From the NCBI RefSeq assembly GCF_009455625.1, contig NZ_QPEQ01000001.1:372001-436000 (forward strand): 64,000 nucleotides of DNA, written 5' to 3'. Below, piece after piece: positions 1 through 8,309 of the stretch; positions within the stretch are counted from its first letter, which is position 1; each line of letters begins with the position of its first letter. The translations under genes were made by a program, and so were the position numbers. The DNA comes from Paraburkholderia bonniea. GTDB lineage: Bacteria; Pseudomonadota; Gammaproteobacteria; Burkholderiales; Burkholderiaceae. The notes under the pieces were generated by a model. The model did not search any database. It was not told where the DNA came from and saw only the letters and a list, made by a program, of their open reading frames with translations.

Positions 1-321
1 CTGGCTGAGGACCTGCAAGGCACACATCCGCGCAAGGTGGTGTTTATTCCGCGCACAGGCCAGGTCATGGTGAAAAAGCTGCGGCTGAATCAGGAGGCGA
101 GCGTGGCTGAGCGCGAACAGGCGCTGGCTCGTCAGGATGCACAACTGCGGGCGCAACGGCGTGGCCAGGCGCATGAGCGGGTCGAATTATTTACGGCCGC
201 GGCCTCTGCGTTGCGCCCGCGCGTGACGTTGTTTAGCACCGCATCCAGTACGCCTGCTGCAGCCACTGCATCTGCGACGCTGGTGCGTGCCGGGCAGCAG
301 AAAAATACCGAGGAGGCTTAA
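1..321 (+). CDS. cheD: CheD chemoreceptor glutamine deamidase, C-terminal fragment
   Basis: The reading frame is open from base 1, so the gene begins upstream of the window. The visible 106 residues begin [22 protein letters not shown], close to the expected C-terminal end of CheD, followed by an Ala/Thr-rich tail. CheD deamidates glutamines of methyl-accepting chemoreceptors in the cytoplasm and works with the CheB/CheR adaptation system. Its stop is 5 bp before cheB, as in betaproteobacterial che operons. The tail after about residue 30 is low complexity and probably not part of the catalytic fold. The catalytic Cys/His region lies outside the window. Confidence 0.85.
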   Translation: MAEDLQGTHPRKVVFIPRTGQVMVKKLRLNQEASVAEREQALARQDAQLRAQRRGQAHERVELFTAAASALRPRVTLFSTASSTPAAATASATLVRAGQQKNTEEA

Positions 322-326
322 GCGCC

Positions 327-1433
327 GTGCAAAAAATCAAAGTGTTGTGTGTCGATGATTCAGCGCTGATCCGTAGCCTGATGACGGAGATCATTAATGC
401 GCAGCCGGACATGGTGGTGGTGGCAGTCGCTCCTGATCCGCTGGTGGCGCGTGAGCTCATCAAGCAGCATGCCCCTGATGTGCTGACGCTCGATGTCGAA
501 ATGCCGCGCATGGATGGGCTCGATTTTCTGGAAAAGCTGATGCGTCTGCGGCCGATGCCGGTCGTGATGGTGTCATCGCTGACCGAGCGTGGCTCGGAAA
601 TTACGTTGCGGGCGCTGGAGCTTGGCGCGGTTGATTTCGTGACCAAGCCGCGTGCCGGCATCCGTGACGGGATGCTCGACTATGCCGATTTGCTGGCCGA
701 CAAAATCCGTGCTGCCGCGCGCGCGCGTTTGCGGCAGACGGTATCCGCTGCGCCGGGTGGCGCTGCCCGGACGCACGCTGTGGCGAGCAGCGGGGCTCAC
801 GCCGCAGCGGTGCCATTGCTGAACAACCCGCTGGTGAGCACCGAGAAGCTGGTGATCGTGGGCGCATCGACTGGCGGCACCGAGGCGATTCGTGAAGTGC
901 TCATGCCGTTACCTGCTGATGCACCTGCTGTGCTGATCGCGCAGCACATGCCGCCAGGCTTTACCAAATCATTTGCGACGCGTCTCAATGGCCTGTGCCG
1001 GATCACGGTGAAAGAAGCGGAGCATGGCGAACGGGTGCTGCCAGGTCATGCCTACATTGCGCCGGGCCACGCTCATTTGCTGCTGGCGCGCAGCGGTGCG
1101 AACTACCTCGCGCACTTGTCTGATGCCCCGCCGGTGAATCGTCATCGGCCATCGGTCGATGTGCTGTTTCGTTCAGCCGCGCAACACGCGGGCAAGAACG
1201 CAGTGGGCGTGATTCTCACCGGGATGGGGCGCGATGGCGCAGCGGGCTTGCTGGAAATGCGCCAGGCCGGGGCCTATACGCTGGCCCAGGACGAAGCCAG
1301 TTGTGTCGTATTTGGCATGCCGCGCGAAGCGATCGCGCTGGGTGCCGCTGCTGAGATCGCCGCCTTGTCCGAGATGAGCCACCGTGTGCTGGCGAGCCTT
1401 GCGGCGCTAGGTGAGCGAGCGCACCGGGTGTAA
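327..1433 (+). CDS. cheB: CheB protein-glutamate methylesterase / response regulator
   Basis: 368 aa, GTG start 5 bp after cheD. Residues 1-120 form a receiver domain with D10/D11 and the phospho-acceptor D56 in [11 protein letters not shown]. After an Ala-rich linker (about 135-170) comes the CheB methylesterase domain with the catalytic serine in [10 protein letters not shown] (S181), the histidine in AQHMPPGFT (H207) and the aspartate in [11 protein letters not shown] near residue 300. It removes methyl groups from chemoreceptor glutamates when phosphorylated by CheA and so mediates adaptation. Length and architecture are normal. It sits in the cheD-cheB-cheY-cheZ order. Confidence 0.97.
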   Translation: MQKIKVLCVDDSALIRSLMTEIINAQPDMVVVAVAPDPLVARELIKQHAPDVLTLDVEMPRMDGLDFLEKLMRLRPMPVVMVSSLTERGSEITLRALELGAVDFVTKPRAGIRDGMLDYADLLADKIRAAARARLRQTVSAAPGGAARTHAVASSGAHAAAVPLLNNPLVSTEKLVIVGASTGGTEAIREVLMPLPADAPAVLIAQHMPPGFTKSFATRLNGLCRITVKEAEHGERVLPGHAYIAPGHAHLLLARSGANYLAHLSDAPPVNRHRPSVDVLFRSAAQHAGKNAVGVILTGMGRDGAAGLLEMRQAGAYTLAQDEASCVVFGMPREAIALGAAAEIAALSEMSHRVLASLAALGERAHRV

Positions 1434-1500
1434 GCCGCCGCGCGCAACAAAGCAAAGCACAACAAAGCAGAACAGAACTGATTGGGAAAGGATGAGAGCG

Positions 1501-1896
1501 ATGGACAAGAGCATGAAGATTCTGGTGGTGGACGACTTTCCGACGATGCGCCGGATCGTGCGCAATCTGCTCAAAGAGCTGGGCTACAGCAACATCGACG
1601 AAGCGGAGGATGGCCAGGTTGCGTTGTCGCGTTTGCGCGCGGGCGGCTTCGACTTTGTGATTTCTGACTGGAACATGCCGAACCTCGATGGCCTGGCGAT
1701 GCTGCAGGCGATCCGCGCCGACGCTAACCTCGCGCATCTGCCGGTGCTGATGGTGACGGCTGAAGCCAAAAAAGAGAACATCATCGCGGCCGCGCAGGCC
1801 GGGGCAAGCGGTTATGTGGTCAAGCCCTTCACCGCTGCGACGCTCGATGAAAAGCTCAGCAAGATTGTCGAAAAAATGGCCAAAGCCGGGAGCTGA
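1501..1896 (+). CDS. cheY: CheY chemotaxis response regulator
   Basis: 131 aa single-domain receiver. The start chosen is the ATG preceded by AAAGGA about 8 bp upstream; an in-frame ATG at 1492 and a longer frame from 1411 lack this support. Conserved residues are the acidic pair D11/D12, phospho-acceptor D56 (ISDWNMP), T86 (MVTAEA) and K108 (VKPF). Phospho-CheY binds FliM/FliN at the flagellar switch and reverses rotation. It lies 67 bp after cheB and 1 bp before cheZ, the usual pairing with its own phosphatase. Confidence 0.97.
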   Translation: MDKSMKILVVDDFPTMRRIVRNLLKELGYSNIDEAEDGQVALSRLRAGGFDFVISDWNMPNLDGLAMLQAIRADANLAHLPVLMVTAEAKKENIIAAAQAGASGYVVKPFTAATLDEKLSKIVEKMAKAGS

Positions 1897-1897
1897 T

Positions 1898-2644
1898 ATG
1901 GACCAGCCGAGCGAATCACCTGCCTTTGAGAGCGCCAGCATTGAACCTCGCCTGAGCGATAGCGGCCATGCCACCGACCGTGTGCTGGCGCGCATTGGGC
2001 AACTCACGCGCACGCTGCGCGACTCGATGCGTGAACTGGGGCTCGACAAGCACGTTGAGCTAGCCGCCGAAGCGGTGCCCGATGCCCGTGAGCGTCTGCG
2101 CTATGTCGCGTCGATGACCGAGCAGGCCGCGGAGCGCGTGCTAAACGCGATCGAGATTGCGCAGCCGATCCAGAACCAGTTGCAGCAGCAAGCCAGCGCG
2201 CTCGATGCGCGCTGGGCGCAGTGGTACAGCGCACCGCTCGATCATGGGCAAGCGGGGGCTTTGCTCAATGACTCACGTGAATTTTTGCGCAGTCTGCCGC
2301 AAGCGACGGCGGCGACCAACACGCAACTCATGGAGATCATGCTGGCCCAGGACTTCCAGGATCTGACCGGGCAAGTGATTAAGAAGATCGTCGAAGTGGT
2401 GTCGTTGATCGAGCAGCAACTCTTAGGCGTGCTGGTGGAAAACATCGCGCCTGAACGGCGCGAACAGTTTGCGGCGAATGCCGCTGCGCTGGCGGCAGGG
2501 GCTGGTGTAGCGAGCCTTGATGGCAGCACGGGAGAGACGGGTTCGACGCTGCTCAATGGCCCACAGATCAACCCGGAAGGACGAGCTGACGTAGTGCAGG
2601 ACCAGGAGCAAGTGGACGACTTGCTGGCGAGCCTGGGGTTTTAA
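1898..2644 (+). CDS. cheZ: CheZ phosphatase of phospho-CheY
   Basis: 248 aa, ATG one base after the cheY stop, with GGGAG inside the end of cheY. The predicted long helices carry the active-site segment AQDFQDLTGQVIKKIV, whose glutamine (Q of FQDLTGQ) inserts into the CheY active site. The extreme C-terminus VDDLLASLGF is the typical CheY-docking peptide. It dephosphorylates CheY in the cytoplasm. The segment between the helical core and the docking peptide is Gly/Ala/Thr rich. This is the last recognisable gene of the che operon. Confidence 0.96.
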   Translation: MDQPSESPAFESASIEPRLSDSGHATDRVLARIGQLTRTLRDSMRELGLDKHVELAAEAVPDARERLRYVASMTEQAAERVLNAIEIAQPIQNQLQQQASALDARWAQWYSAPLDHGQAGALLNDSREFLRSLPQATAATNTQLMEIMLAQDFQDLTGQVIKKIVEVVSLIEQQLLGVLVENIAPERREQFAANAAALAAGAGVASLDGSTGETGSTLLNGPQINPEGRADVVQDQEQVDDLLASLGF

Positions 2645-2822
2645 CGACAGCTTTTGTGAGCGCGATTTGTGAGCGCGATCGGCATGGTGCAATCCGCAGG
2701 CATACTACGGCGGCCAGAATCAGTGCGCGGATGAGAGTGACCGGGGGCGCGGGTGTTTTTATCTAAGGGAAACACCTGGGCCTGGCGCGATGCCGCACTG
2801 GACTGGCTTGATCCATCTGGCT

Positions 2823-2852
2823 TGTAGCGGGCCTATTTCAGGCCACGCTACA
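2823..2852 (+). other. Stem-loop between cheZ and the DUF2844 gene
   Basis: TGTAGCG GGCC - 7 nt - GGCC A CGCTACA can fold into an 11-bp stem with a single bulged A. There is no T-run after it, so it is not a typical intrinsic terminator. It could be a 5' leader structure of the following gene, whose RBS lies about 20 bp downstream, or a factor-dependent stop for the che operon. Only the fold is seen; the role is a guess. Confidence 0.35.
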
Positions 2853-2888
2853 TATCCCGAGCCACATTCGAATGGAAGGAGTCTGGCC

Positions 2889-3422
2889 ATGCCGAGTCAT
2901 TCAGGCCGCGCTGTGTTGTTAGCTGCGCTTGGTACGAGTTGCATCTTTCTACTGGCCGCCCCCGCCGCGTATGCGGTGCTGGGCGGCAGCCCGATGGCGC
3001 TGCCCGATGGCGCCACGAGTGTCAGTCTTCCCTCGCCCGTGATGCGCACCGCATCAGCCGCTGTGCAGGCGGCAGGGGCCGCTTCCACCCCCGCTACTGT
3101 TCTGCCCTACACCGTGCGAGTGACCACGCTGAGTTCCGGCACCGTGGTGCGGGAATACATCAGCGCGTCAGGAGAGGTGTTTGGCTTGAGCTGGCGCGGG
3201 CCATTACAGCCCGATCTGGCTAGTTTGCTAGGCAGTTATTTCCCGCAGTTTGTCGAGGGCGCGCAAGCCATTCGGGCCCAGCGCGGTGGCGGGCACGGCC
3301 CCGCGAGTATTAATTTGAACGGCCTGGTGGTGCGCTCTGGCGGTCATATGGGTGCCTTCTCCGGACAAGCGTGGTTGCCACAGGCGTTGCCTGCGGGCGT
3401 TAGCGATTCTGCTATCCAGTGA
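2889..3422 (+). CDS. Secreted DUF2844-family protein
   Basis: 177 aa. The ATG at 2889 is preceded by GGAAGGAG at about 8 bp and begins a clean signal peptide (MPSHSGRAVLLAALGTSC..., cleavage near AAYA). The mature protein begins with the ALGG-like segment typical of DUF2844 proteins of Burkholderiaceae, then has an Ala/Pro linker and a C-terminal region with YFPQFVEG. The function of the family is not established. It is placed immediately before a DUF3443 lipoprotein gene, a combination common in Burkholderia, so the two probably act together in the envelope. The preceding in-frame extension to 2790 has no RBS or signal and is excluded. Confidence 0.75.
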   Translation: MPSHSGRAVLLAALGTSCIFLLAAPAAYAVLGGSPMALPDGATSVSLPSPVMRTASAAVQAAGAASTPATVLPYTVRVTTLSSGTVVREYISASGEVFGLSWRGPLQPDLASLLGSYFPQFVEGAQAIRAQRGGGHGPASINLNGLVVRSGGHMGAFSGQAWLPQALPAGVSDSAIQ

Positions 3423-3439
3423 TGTCCAGGAGACTAACC

Positions 3440-4681
3440 GTGCGTTTGATTTTGCCTTCGTTTAACTCTGTCGCGTCCACGCTGGGCTGCGTTGCTTTGC
3501 TTGCGCTGGCGTCCTGTGGCGGTGGTGATGGCTCCGGTTCTTTACCTCCTGGGCCGGACATGCAGCCGATTGTCGCCAACGCCTCGAACACCGTGCCGAT
3601 CACCGTCGATCAAGGTCTGGCGAGCGGCGCGAATATTCCCACCGTGAGCGTGACGGTCTGCGCGCCAGGGTCCAGCACCAATTGCCAGACCATCAACCAG
3701 GTTCAGCTCGATACCGGCTCTTACGGCTTGCGCATTTTGTCGTCCGCGTTAGGGGCACCGCTCAAGGCCGGACTGCCACGCACGGGCTCGGCGCTAGGGC
3801 CGCTGGCGCAATGCGCGAAGTTCGCTATTGGTTATGCGTGGGGCTCGGTGCGCACCGCTGACGTGAAAATTGGCGGCGAAACCGCATTGAACCTGCCGAT
3901 CCAGGTCATTGGCGACTTGCCGGATTCAAGCGTGCCCGCTAACGGTTGCGTCAATGGCCCAGCGCAGAACAGCGTGAGCAACCTGGGCGCGAACGGCATT
4001 CTGGGCGTGGGCGTTGCGCCCTACGATTGCGGCGGGAATTGTCTGAGCGCGGTGAACAGCCTGTACTACACCTGCCCAAGCGGTGGTGCAGTGTGCCGTC
4101 AGGTTGGCGTGCCGCTGCAGCAGCAGGTGGCGAATCCGGTGCCACGCTTTGCGGTGAACAACAACGGCGTGATTGTTCAGTTGCCAGCCGTGCCGACTAA
4201 CGGTGCGGCGTCGGTCAACGGCACGCTGGTGTTCGGGATTGGCACGCAGCCGAACAACATCATGCAGAGTGCTGCCCAGTTATTTTTGACCGATTCATTT
4301 GGCAACCTGGGCAATAGCAGCTTCAATGGCCAGCCAGTGGTGGCGTTTTTCGATAGCGGTTCGAATGCCAACTTTTTTGCTGATCCGTCATTGCCTTTAT
4401 GCGGCCAGAATTACGCTGGGTTTTATTGCCCGCCATTCGCCCAGACCCGTAATTTGACGGTGGTCGGTGCAACTGGGGTGCAGGCGAATGTGAGTTTTAA
4501 CGTTGTTAGCGCCGCGACACTGTTTGGCGTTACTTCACGCTTCGCCTTTAATAATCTGGCTGGTCAGACAGGCTTTTCGGGGACGGTTGATATGGGTTTA
4601 CCGTTTTTCTATGGGCGTTATGTTTATTACGGCATGGATCAACGGCTTTGGGGCGGTTCTGCGCCGTATGTGGCGTTTTAA
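3440..4681 (+). CDS. DUF3443-family lipoprotein
   Basis: About 413 aa from GTG 3440, chosen because AGGAG lies 8 bp upstream; the frame is open from GTG 3419 / ATG 3422, which overlap the previous stop. A short hydrophobic signal ends in the lipobox LALASC, followed by a GGGDGSGS linker, so the mature protein should be lipid-anchored. The body has QLDTGSYGLRI and VAFFDSGSNANFF, two Asp-Thr/Ser-Gly motifs resembling those of aspartic proteases. I recognise DUF3443 from this pattern; no activity is proven. It is translationally close to the DUF2844 gene and followed by a strong terminator. Confidence 0.75.
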   Translation: MRLILPSFNSVASTLGCVALLALASCGGGDGSGSLPPGPDMQPIVANASNTVPITVDQGLASGANIPTVSVTVCAPGSSTNCQTINQVQLDTGSYGLRILSSALGAPLKAGLPRTGSALGPLAQCAKFAIGYAWGSVRTADVKIGGETALNLPIQVIGDLPDSSVPANGCVNGPAQNSVSNLGANGILGVGVAPYDCGGNCLSAVNSLYYTCPSGGAVCRQVGVPLQQQVANPVPRFAVNNNGVIVQLPAVPTNGAASVNGTLVFGIGTQPNNIMQSAAQLFLTDSFGNLGNSSFNGQPVVAFFDSGSNANFFADPSLPLCGQNYAGFYCPPFAQTRNLTVVGATGVQANVSFNVVSAATLFGVTSRFAFNNLAGQTGFSGTVDMGLPFFYGRYVYYGMDQRLWGGSAPYVAF

Positions 4682-4723
4682 TTGATGGTTTGGTTGATTC
4701 AGTAAATTAAATAGATGTGCCGG

Positions 4724-4757
4724 GTCCGCGCCAGATTAATTCAGGCGCGGACTTTTT
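4724..4757 (+). terminator. Rho-independent terminator after DUF3443 gene
   Basis: A perfect 9-bp stem, GTCCGCGCC (4724-4732) with GGCGCGGAC (4744-4752) and an 11-nt AT-rich loop, is followed directly by TTTTTATTT. It lies 40 bp after the DUF3443 stop and just before the end of the convergent minus-strand gene. Confidence 0.88.
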
Positions 4758-4766
4758 ATTTGTGCT

Positions 4767-5114
4767 TCAGGGTTCGGTTTGATTATTTCTGTCCGTGCGG
4801 AGTTGCCGGGCAGAGAGGGTGGCTATGTAAATAATGACGAGCAGTGCGACTAATATTTTGTCAGCATTTTTGGCGATAACCACCATATTTTCCATGCAGA
4901 CGGTATCTCCCGCCGTGCAGATATTGGGTAATAAATGGGCTTTTGAGGCATAAAACGCGCCAACTGCCAGGCCGGTGCCAATGACTACCCGTGTAAAAAT
5001 TTCTCTATCGGCGGTGGAAAAGCTGACTGTGCCAATTAGCCCCGCTTGCTGATTGGCCGGTGTTGTGCCTGAATTGCGGCTGGTGTTTCCTGTGGTTTTT
5101 ATAATGGGTGGCAT
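4767..5114 (-). CDS. Hypothetical small protein with two predicted membrane segments
   Basis: 115 aa, not recognised. Residues 1-35 are Thr/Ser/Asn rich and polar. Hydrophobic stretches lie at about 41-57 (VVIGTGLAVGAFYASKA) and 83-101 (ILVALLVIIYIATL), separated by a loop with two cysteines (NICTAGDTVC). The C-terminus is charged (RQLRTDRNNQTEP). No convincing RBS is seen. Base composition is clearly more AT-rich than the flagellar genes, like its neighbour at 5166-6500, which runs in the same direction 51 bp upstream. The pair looks horizontally acquired. It might be an accessory, immunity or translocation-related partner of that protein, but nothing in the sequence proves it. Confidence 0.5.
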   Translation of the reverse strand: MPPIIKTTGNTSRNSGTTPANQQAGLIGTVSFSTADREIFTRVVIGTGLAVGAFYASKAHLLPNICTAGDTVCMENMVVIAKNADKILVALLVIIYIATLSARQLRTDRNNQTEP

Positions 5115-5165
5115 AGTGAAATAACCAGATATTTTGGTTGATTAAAAGTTAAATTTATAATTAGC

Positions 5166-6500
5166 CTACGCGGCAGGATGGTTCAGGGGCTTTGCGAGGT
5201 TGATTTTATTTTTAGGCAGGCTTTTCTCTGTTGCGCGTAGTTGGTTGTAGCGATCCTGGCCAGAGCGCATTAACTTGACTATTTCATCGATGGCATATCC
5301 GTCGATAATATGTGGGTTTTCAAAAATAAGTGGTGACATTTTGTTTTGCAAGAGTAATAAGTTCATGACCAGAAAAACGATAACGCGGATATTTCCATCT
5401 GAAAATAGATGATGCTGATCCAGATCCTGGCAGAGCGTGGCGATGGCTTTCATGATGGCCGTATTGCGCTGCCCAGGCTTGTATGAATTAGATTGAATGC
5501 ATTTTATTTCAAAGTGATATTGCTCAATTAGCTCTTTCGCTTTTGCACGAAGTTCGCTGGCCGAGCGGGGGAGGAGCACGATATAGTCTTTCACTCCGTC
5601 ACTAGCTAGACAATGCCACTTTGGCACGAATTTTTTTTTATATTCTTTGATGCCATCCTGAGTGAAATTGTAAAAATTAATACGTCCATCATCAAAAGTA
5701 GTATCGTTAACAAACGGTCCCGGATGTAGACTAACTTGAATGGAACCTTGTTTTTTGTCTCGAAATCCAGATTTCATGAATAGCACTGGGTCATTTGCTT
5801 GGGTGACGTTGCGGCATGCCAGTTTGTGAAATTTCTCAAAAATATTTTCATCGAATATCTTGTCAATCGAATTTAGCATTTCCATTGCGGCATCCAGCAT
5901 GGCGGGCAAATATCCCCGCTCCTCCTCGAAACCAAGATGCCCGAATGCTTTGACGTATGAGTGGCCTGGCTCCATTACGAGTTTGTAGCCAGAAATCTCC
6001 GGGTCGACTATGGTATTAATCAACGGATTGGGGTGATTTTTAATAAATTCACCAAATTCAACTCGTTTTTGTTCAAGCCTGATTAACGAGAAAAGTAAAG
6101 AGTTGTAATAACTTGTGGTCTCGGCCAGGGTTGTGTTTGGTGAGTGGGCTGTGGCGACTTTCTTCATGTAAAGGGAGAATTGTGGAGATGTTTTTATTTT
6201 GTCGAGCTCATTTGATATTATTTTATATCGTTGCGGAATTGATACGCCGAGCAAATTTTGTCTGCTCAAGTCTTTTGGGGAAAATATATTTAAAATTTTT
6301 ATAAAGTCGAGTATGGCAGAGTCAGTTATTTTATCTATTGGTGCGGCGCTTGCAATATTTCTGCCTTCGAGTGTGACTGGATTAATGTCCTGAATATGCT
6401 GGCCAGCTGAAATTTCCTGGTTACTGGAGGAGGGCGTCGCGTGTGGATGGTTGGTTTTGTGTGTGTTGATGGGTGAATTATTTAATCTTGACGACAACAT
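5166..6500 (-). CDS. Hypothetical protein with degenerate Fic-like motif, possible secreted effector
   Basis: 444 aa, ATG preceded by AGAGGA. The N-terminus (1-50) is polar and Ser/Asn/Thr/His rich without a Sec signal, as in many type III effectors. Near the C-terminus, residues 364-372 read HLFSDGNIR, matching the Fic core HxFx(D/E)GNxR except that the second Gly is Ile. It is followed by a hydrophobic helix and NLLLLQNKMSPLIFEN, as in Fic domains. Fic enzymes transfer AMP or other phosphate-containing groups to proteins; here the changed anion-hole residue makes the activity uncertain. No (S/T)xxxE(G/N) inhibitory motif is evident. The gene is AT-rich relative to its surroundings and interrupts the chemotaxis/flagellar cluster. 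The effector idea is inference. Confidence 0.55.
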   Translation of the reverse strand: MLSSRLNNSPINTHKTNHPHATPSSSNQEISAGQHIQDINPVTLEGRNIASAAPIDKITDSAILDFIKILNIFSPKDLSRQNLLGVSIPQRYKIISNELDKIKTSPQFSLYMKKVATAHSPNTTLAETTSYYNSLLFSLIRLEQKRVEFGEFIKNHPNPLINTIVDPEISGYKLVMEPGHSYVKAFGHLGFEEERGYLPAMLDAAMEMLNSIDKIFDENIFEKFHKLACRNVTQANDPVLFMKSGFRDKKQGSIQVSLHPGPFVNDTTFDDGRINFYNFTQDGIKEYKKKFVPKWHCLASDGVKDYIVLLPRSASELRAKAKELIEQYHFEIKCIQSNSYKPGQRNTAIMKAIATLCQDLDQHHLFSDGNIRVIVFLVMNLLLLQNKMSPLIFENPHIIDGYAIDEIVKLMRSGQDRYNQLRATEKSLPKNKINLAKPLNHPAA

Positions 6501-7034
6501 GCTTTAATCCTCTATTTGAAAGTAAAAAATTACTGAAAATCGGATATAAGTAACGCACTACGCGGTTCCGTTCCAGGCATCTGTCTCAGGCAATAATTGG
6601 AAATATTTTTGGCATTGCTATTACCCGCCATTCACAAAACGCGAACAGATAACGGCATTCATCACAGTGAGCAACACCGTGTCATTGCCGAGACAGCGCT
6701 CGCAATGAATGCGCAGGTTGCCGATTCCACCGTGCTCACCGTGTACCGTGCAGCGGGCGATACGGACGGCGATTACGTGTTGCTCCAGGCCTAGCCAATT
6801 GAGCGGATGTCGAGACAGTCCGCACGTTCTGCCAGCACAGAAATTACGCAGCCGCGACAGCGCAATACGGTTGCACGGTTCACGCTGGCAAAGGCTCCTC
6901 ATCCAGCGAAATACCCCCCTTTTCCTCGCCTGATCCGTCAATGGCCGCTTGCCGTGCGCGGCAATAATCGCTGCTACTAAAACGGGCATCACACTGTGCC
7001 TCCTGCCAACCCTTGAAGACGCCTGGAGAATCTG
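6501..7034. other. 534-bp region upstream of flhB without a convincing gene
   Basis: Open frames of 65-123 codons occur on both strands but none has a good RBS, family resemblance or consistent codon pattern. The left ~100 bp is AT-rich and should hold the promoter of the minus-strand Fic-like gene; the right end should hold the promoter of flhB. I see no repeat or hairpin of note. Confidence 0.5.
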
Positions 7035-8309
7035 GTGGCAGAGGATAGCGACCTCGAAAAAACCGAATCAGCCACCCCTCGAAGGCTTGAGAAAGCGCGG
7101 GAGGAGGGGCAGGTCGTGCGTTCGCGCGAGCTGACTTCATTCGCGTTGCTGGCGGCGGGCTTTCTTGGCATGTGGGCGTTTGCCGTGCCAATCGGTGAGC
7201 ATTTCCAGACGATGCTGCACAAGGCGTTTAGTTTTAATCACGCCACGGTGTTCGATACGCACCGGATGCTGGCGGATGCGGCGCTGATTAGCCGTGAGGG
7301 CTTGTTCGCGCTGTGGCCGGTGCTGGCGCTGACGGGTGGCGCGGCTTTGTTCGCGCCGATTGCGCTGGGTGGCTGGCTGATTTCGGCGCAGGCGCTTGAG
7401 CCCAAGTTCAAGCGTTTGAATCCGTTGGCGGGGCTGGGCCGGATGTTTTCGATTAATGGCCCGGTGCAACTTGGCATGTCGCTGGTGAAGACGCTGGTGG
7501 TGGGCGGCATTGGTGGCTGGGCGATCTGGCGGCGCAAGGATGATTTGCTGGGCCTCGTGACCCAGCCGGTTGATCTGGCGTTGGCGAATGCGGGTCATCT
7601 GATCGCGGTGTGCTGCGCGCTGACGGTCGCAGGCATGTTCTTCGTCGCGGCGCTGGATGTGCCGTATCAGCTTTGGCAGCACAACAAGAAGCTGCGTATG
7701 ACCAAGGATGAAGTTAAGCGGGAGCACCGCGAAAACGAGGGCGATCCGCATGTGAAGGGCCGCATTCGTGCGCAGCAGCGGGCGATGGCGCGGCGCAGGA
7801 TGATGACGCATGTGCCGCAGGCGGATGTGGTTATTACCAATCCGACACATTTCGCGGTCGCGCTGCAATACGCCGATGGTGAGATGGGTGCGCCCAAGGT
7901 GGTGGCCAAGGGGGTGAACCTGGTCGCTGCGCGCATCCGTGAGCTTGCCGTTGAACATCGGGTGCCGCTGCTCGAAGCGCCGCCGCTGGCGCGCGCGCTT
8001 TATCACAACGTCGACATTGGCCGGGAGATTCCTGGCCCGTTGTATGCCGCGGTGGCAGAGGTGCTGGCATGGGTTTATCAGTTGCGCCGTTTCGATGCGG
8101 AGGGCGGCACCGCCCCGGTCGCGCCGACGCACTTTGATGTGCCAGCCGAACTCGACAAGGGTGCGGTCTCCGATGAGGACGCCGAGGTTGAAGCCGCTGA
8201 AGCATTGGCCCCCGACACTAGCACCGGCACCGGCACCAGCGCAGGCACACGTAAAAGCACAGGGGCTGGCGCGGCTGGCCAGTCTGATAACCGGAGCGGT
8301 ACCGCATGA
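7035..8309 (+). CDS. flhB: FlhB flagellar type III export switch protein
   Basis: 424 aa, GTG start preceded by GGAGA. Four hydrophobic segments occupy the N-terminal half. The cytoplasmic domain contains the self-cleavage motif NPTH at residues 269-272 (VVITNPTHFAVAL). The protein sits in the flagellar export gate with FliPQR and FlhA and, after cleavage, switches substrate specificity from rod/hook to filament proteins. The last ~50 residues are an Asp/Glu/Ala then Thr/Gly/Ser low-complexity tail, longer than in enteric FlhB. It overlaps flhA by 4 bp (ATGA), so the two are translationally coupled. Confidence 0.97.
   Translation: MAEDSDLEKTESATPRRLEKAREEGQVVRSRELTSFALLAAGFLGMWAFAVPIGEHFQTMLHKAFSFNHATVFDTHRMLADAALISREGLFALWPVLALTGGAALFAPIALGGWLISAQALEPKFKRLNPLAGLGRMFSINGPVQLGMSLVKTLVVGGIGGWAIWRRKDDLLGLVTQPVDLALANAGHLIAVCCALTVAGMFFVAALDVPYQLWQHNKKLRMTKDEVKREHRENEGDPHVKGRIRAQQRAMARRRMMTHVPQADVVITNPTHFAVALQYADGEMGAPKVVAKGVNLVAARIRELAVEHRVPLLEAPPLARALYHNVDIGREIPGPLYAAVAEVLAWVYQLRRFDAEGGTAPVAPTHFDVPAELDKGAVSDEDAEVEAAEALAPDTSTGTGTSAGTRKSTGAGAAGQSDNRSGTA

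Noticed and set aside
7137..8132. 331-codon open frame antisense to flhB
   Set aside because: Same reason: flhB motifs including NPTH are on the plus strand, the antisense frame has none.
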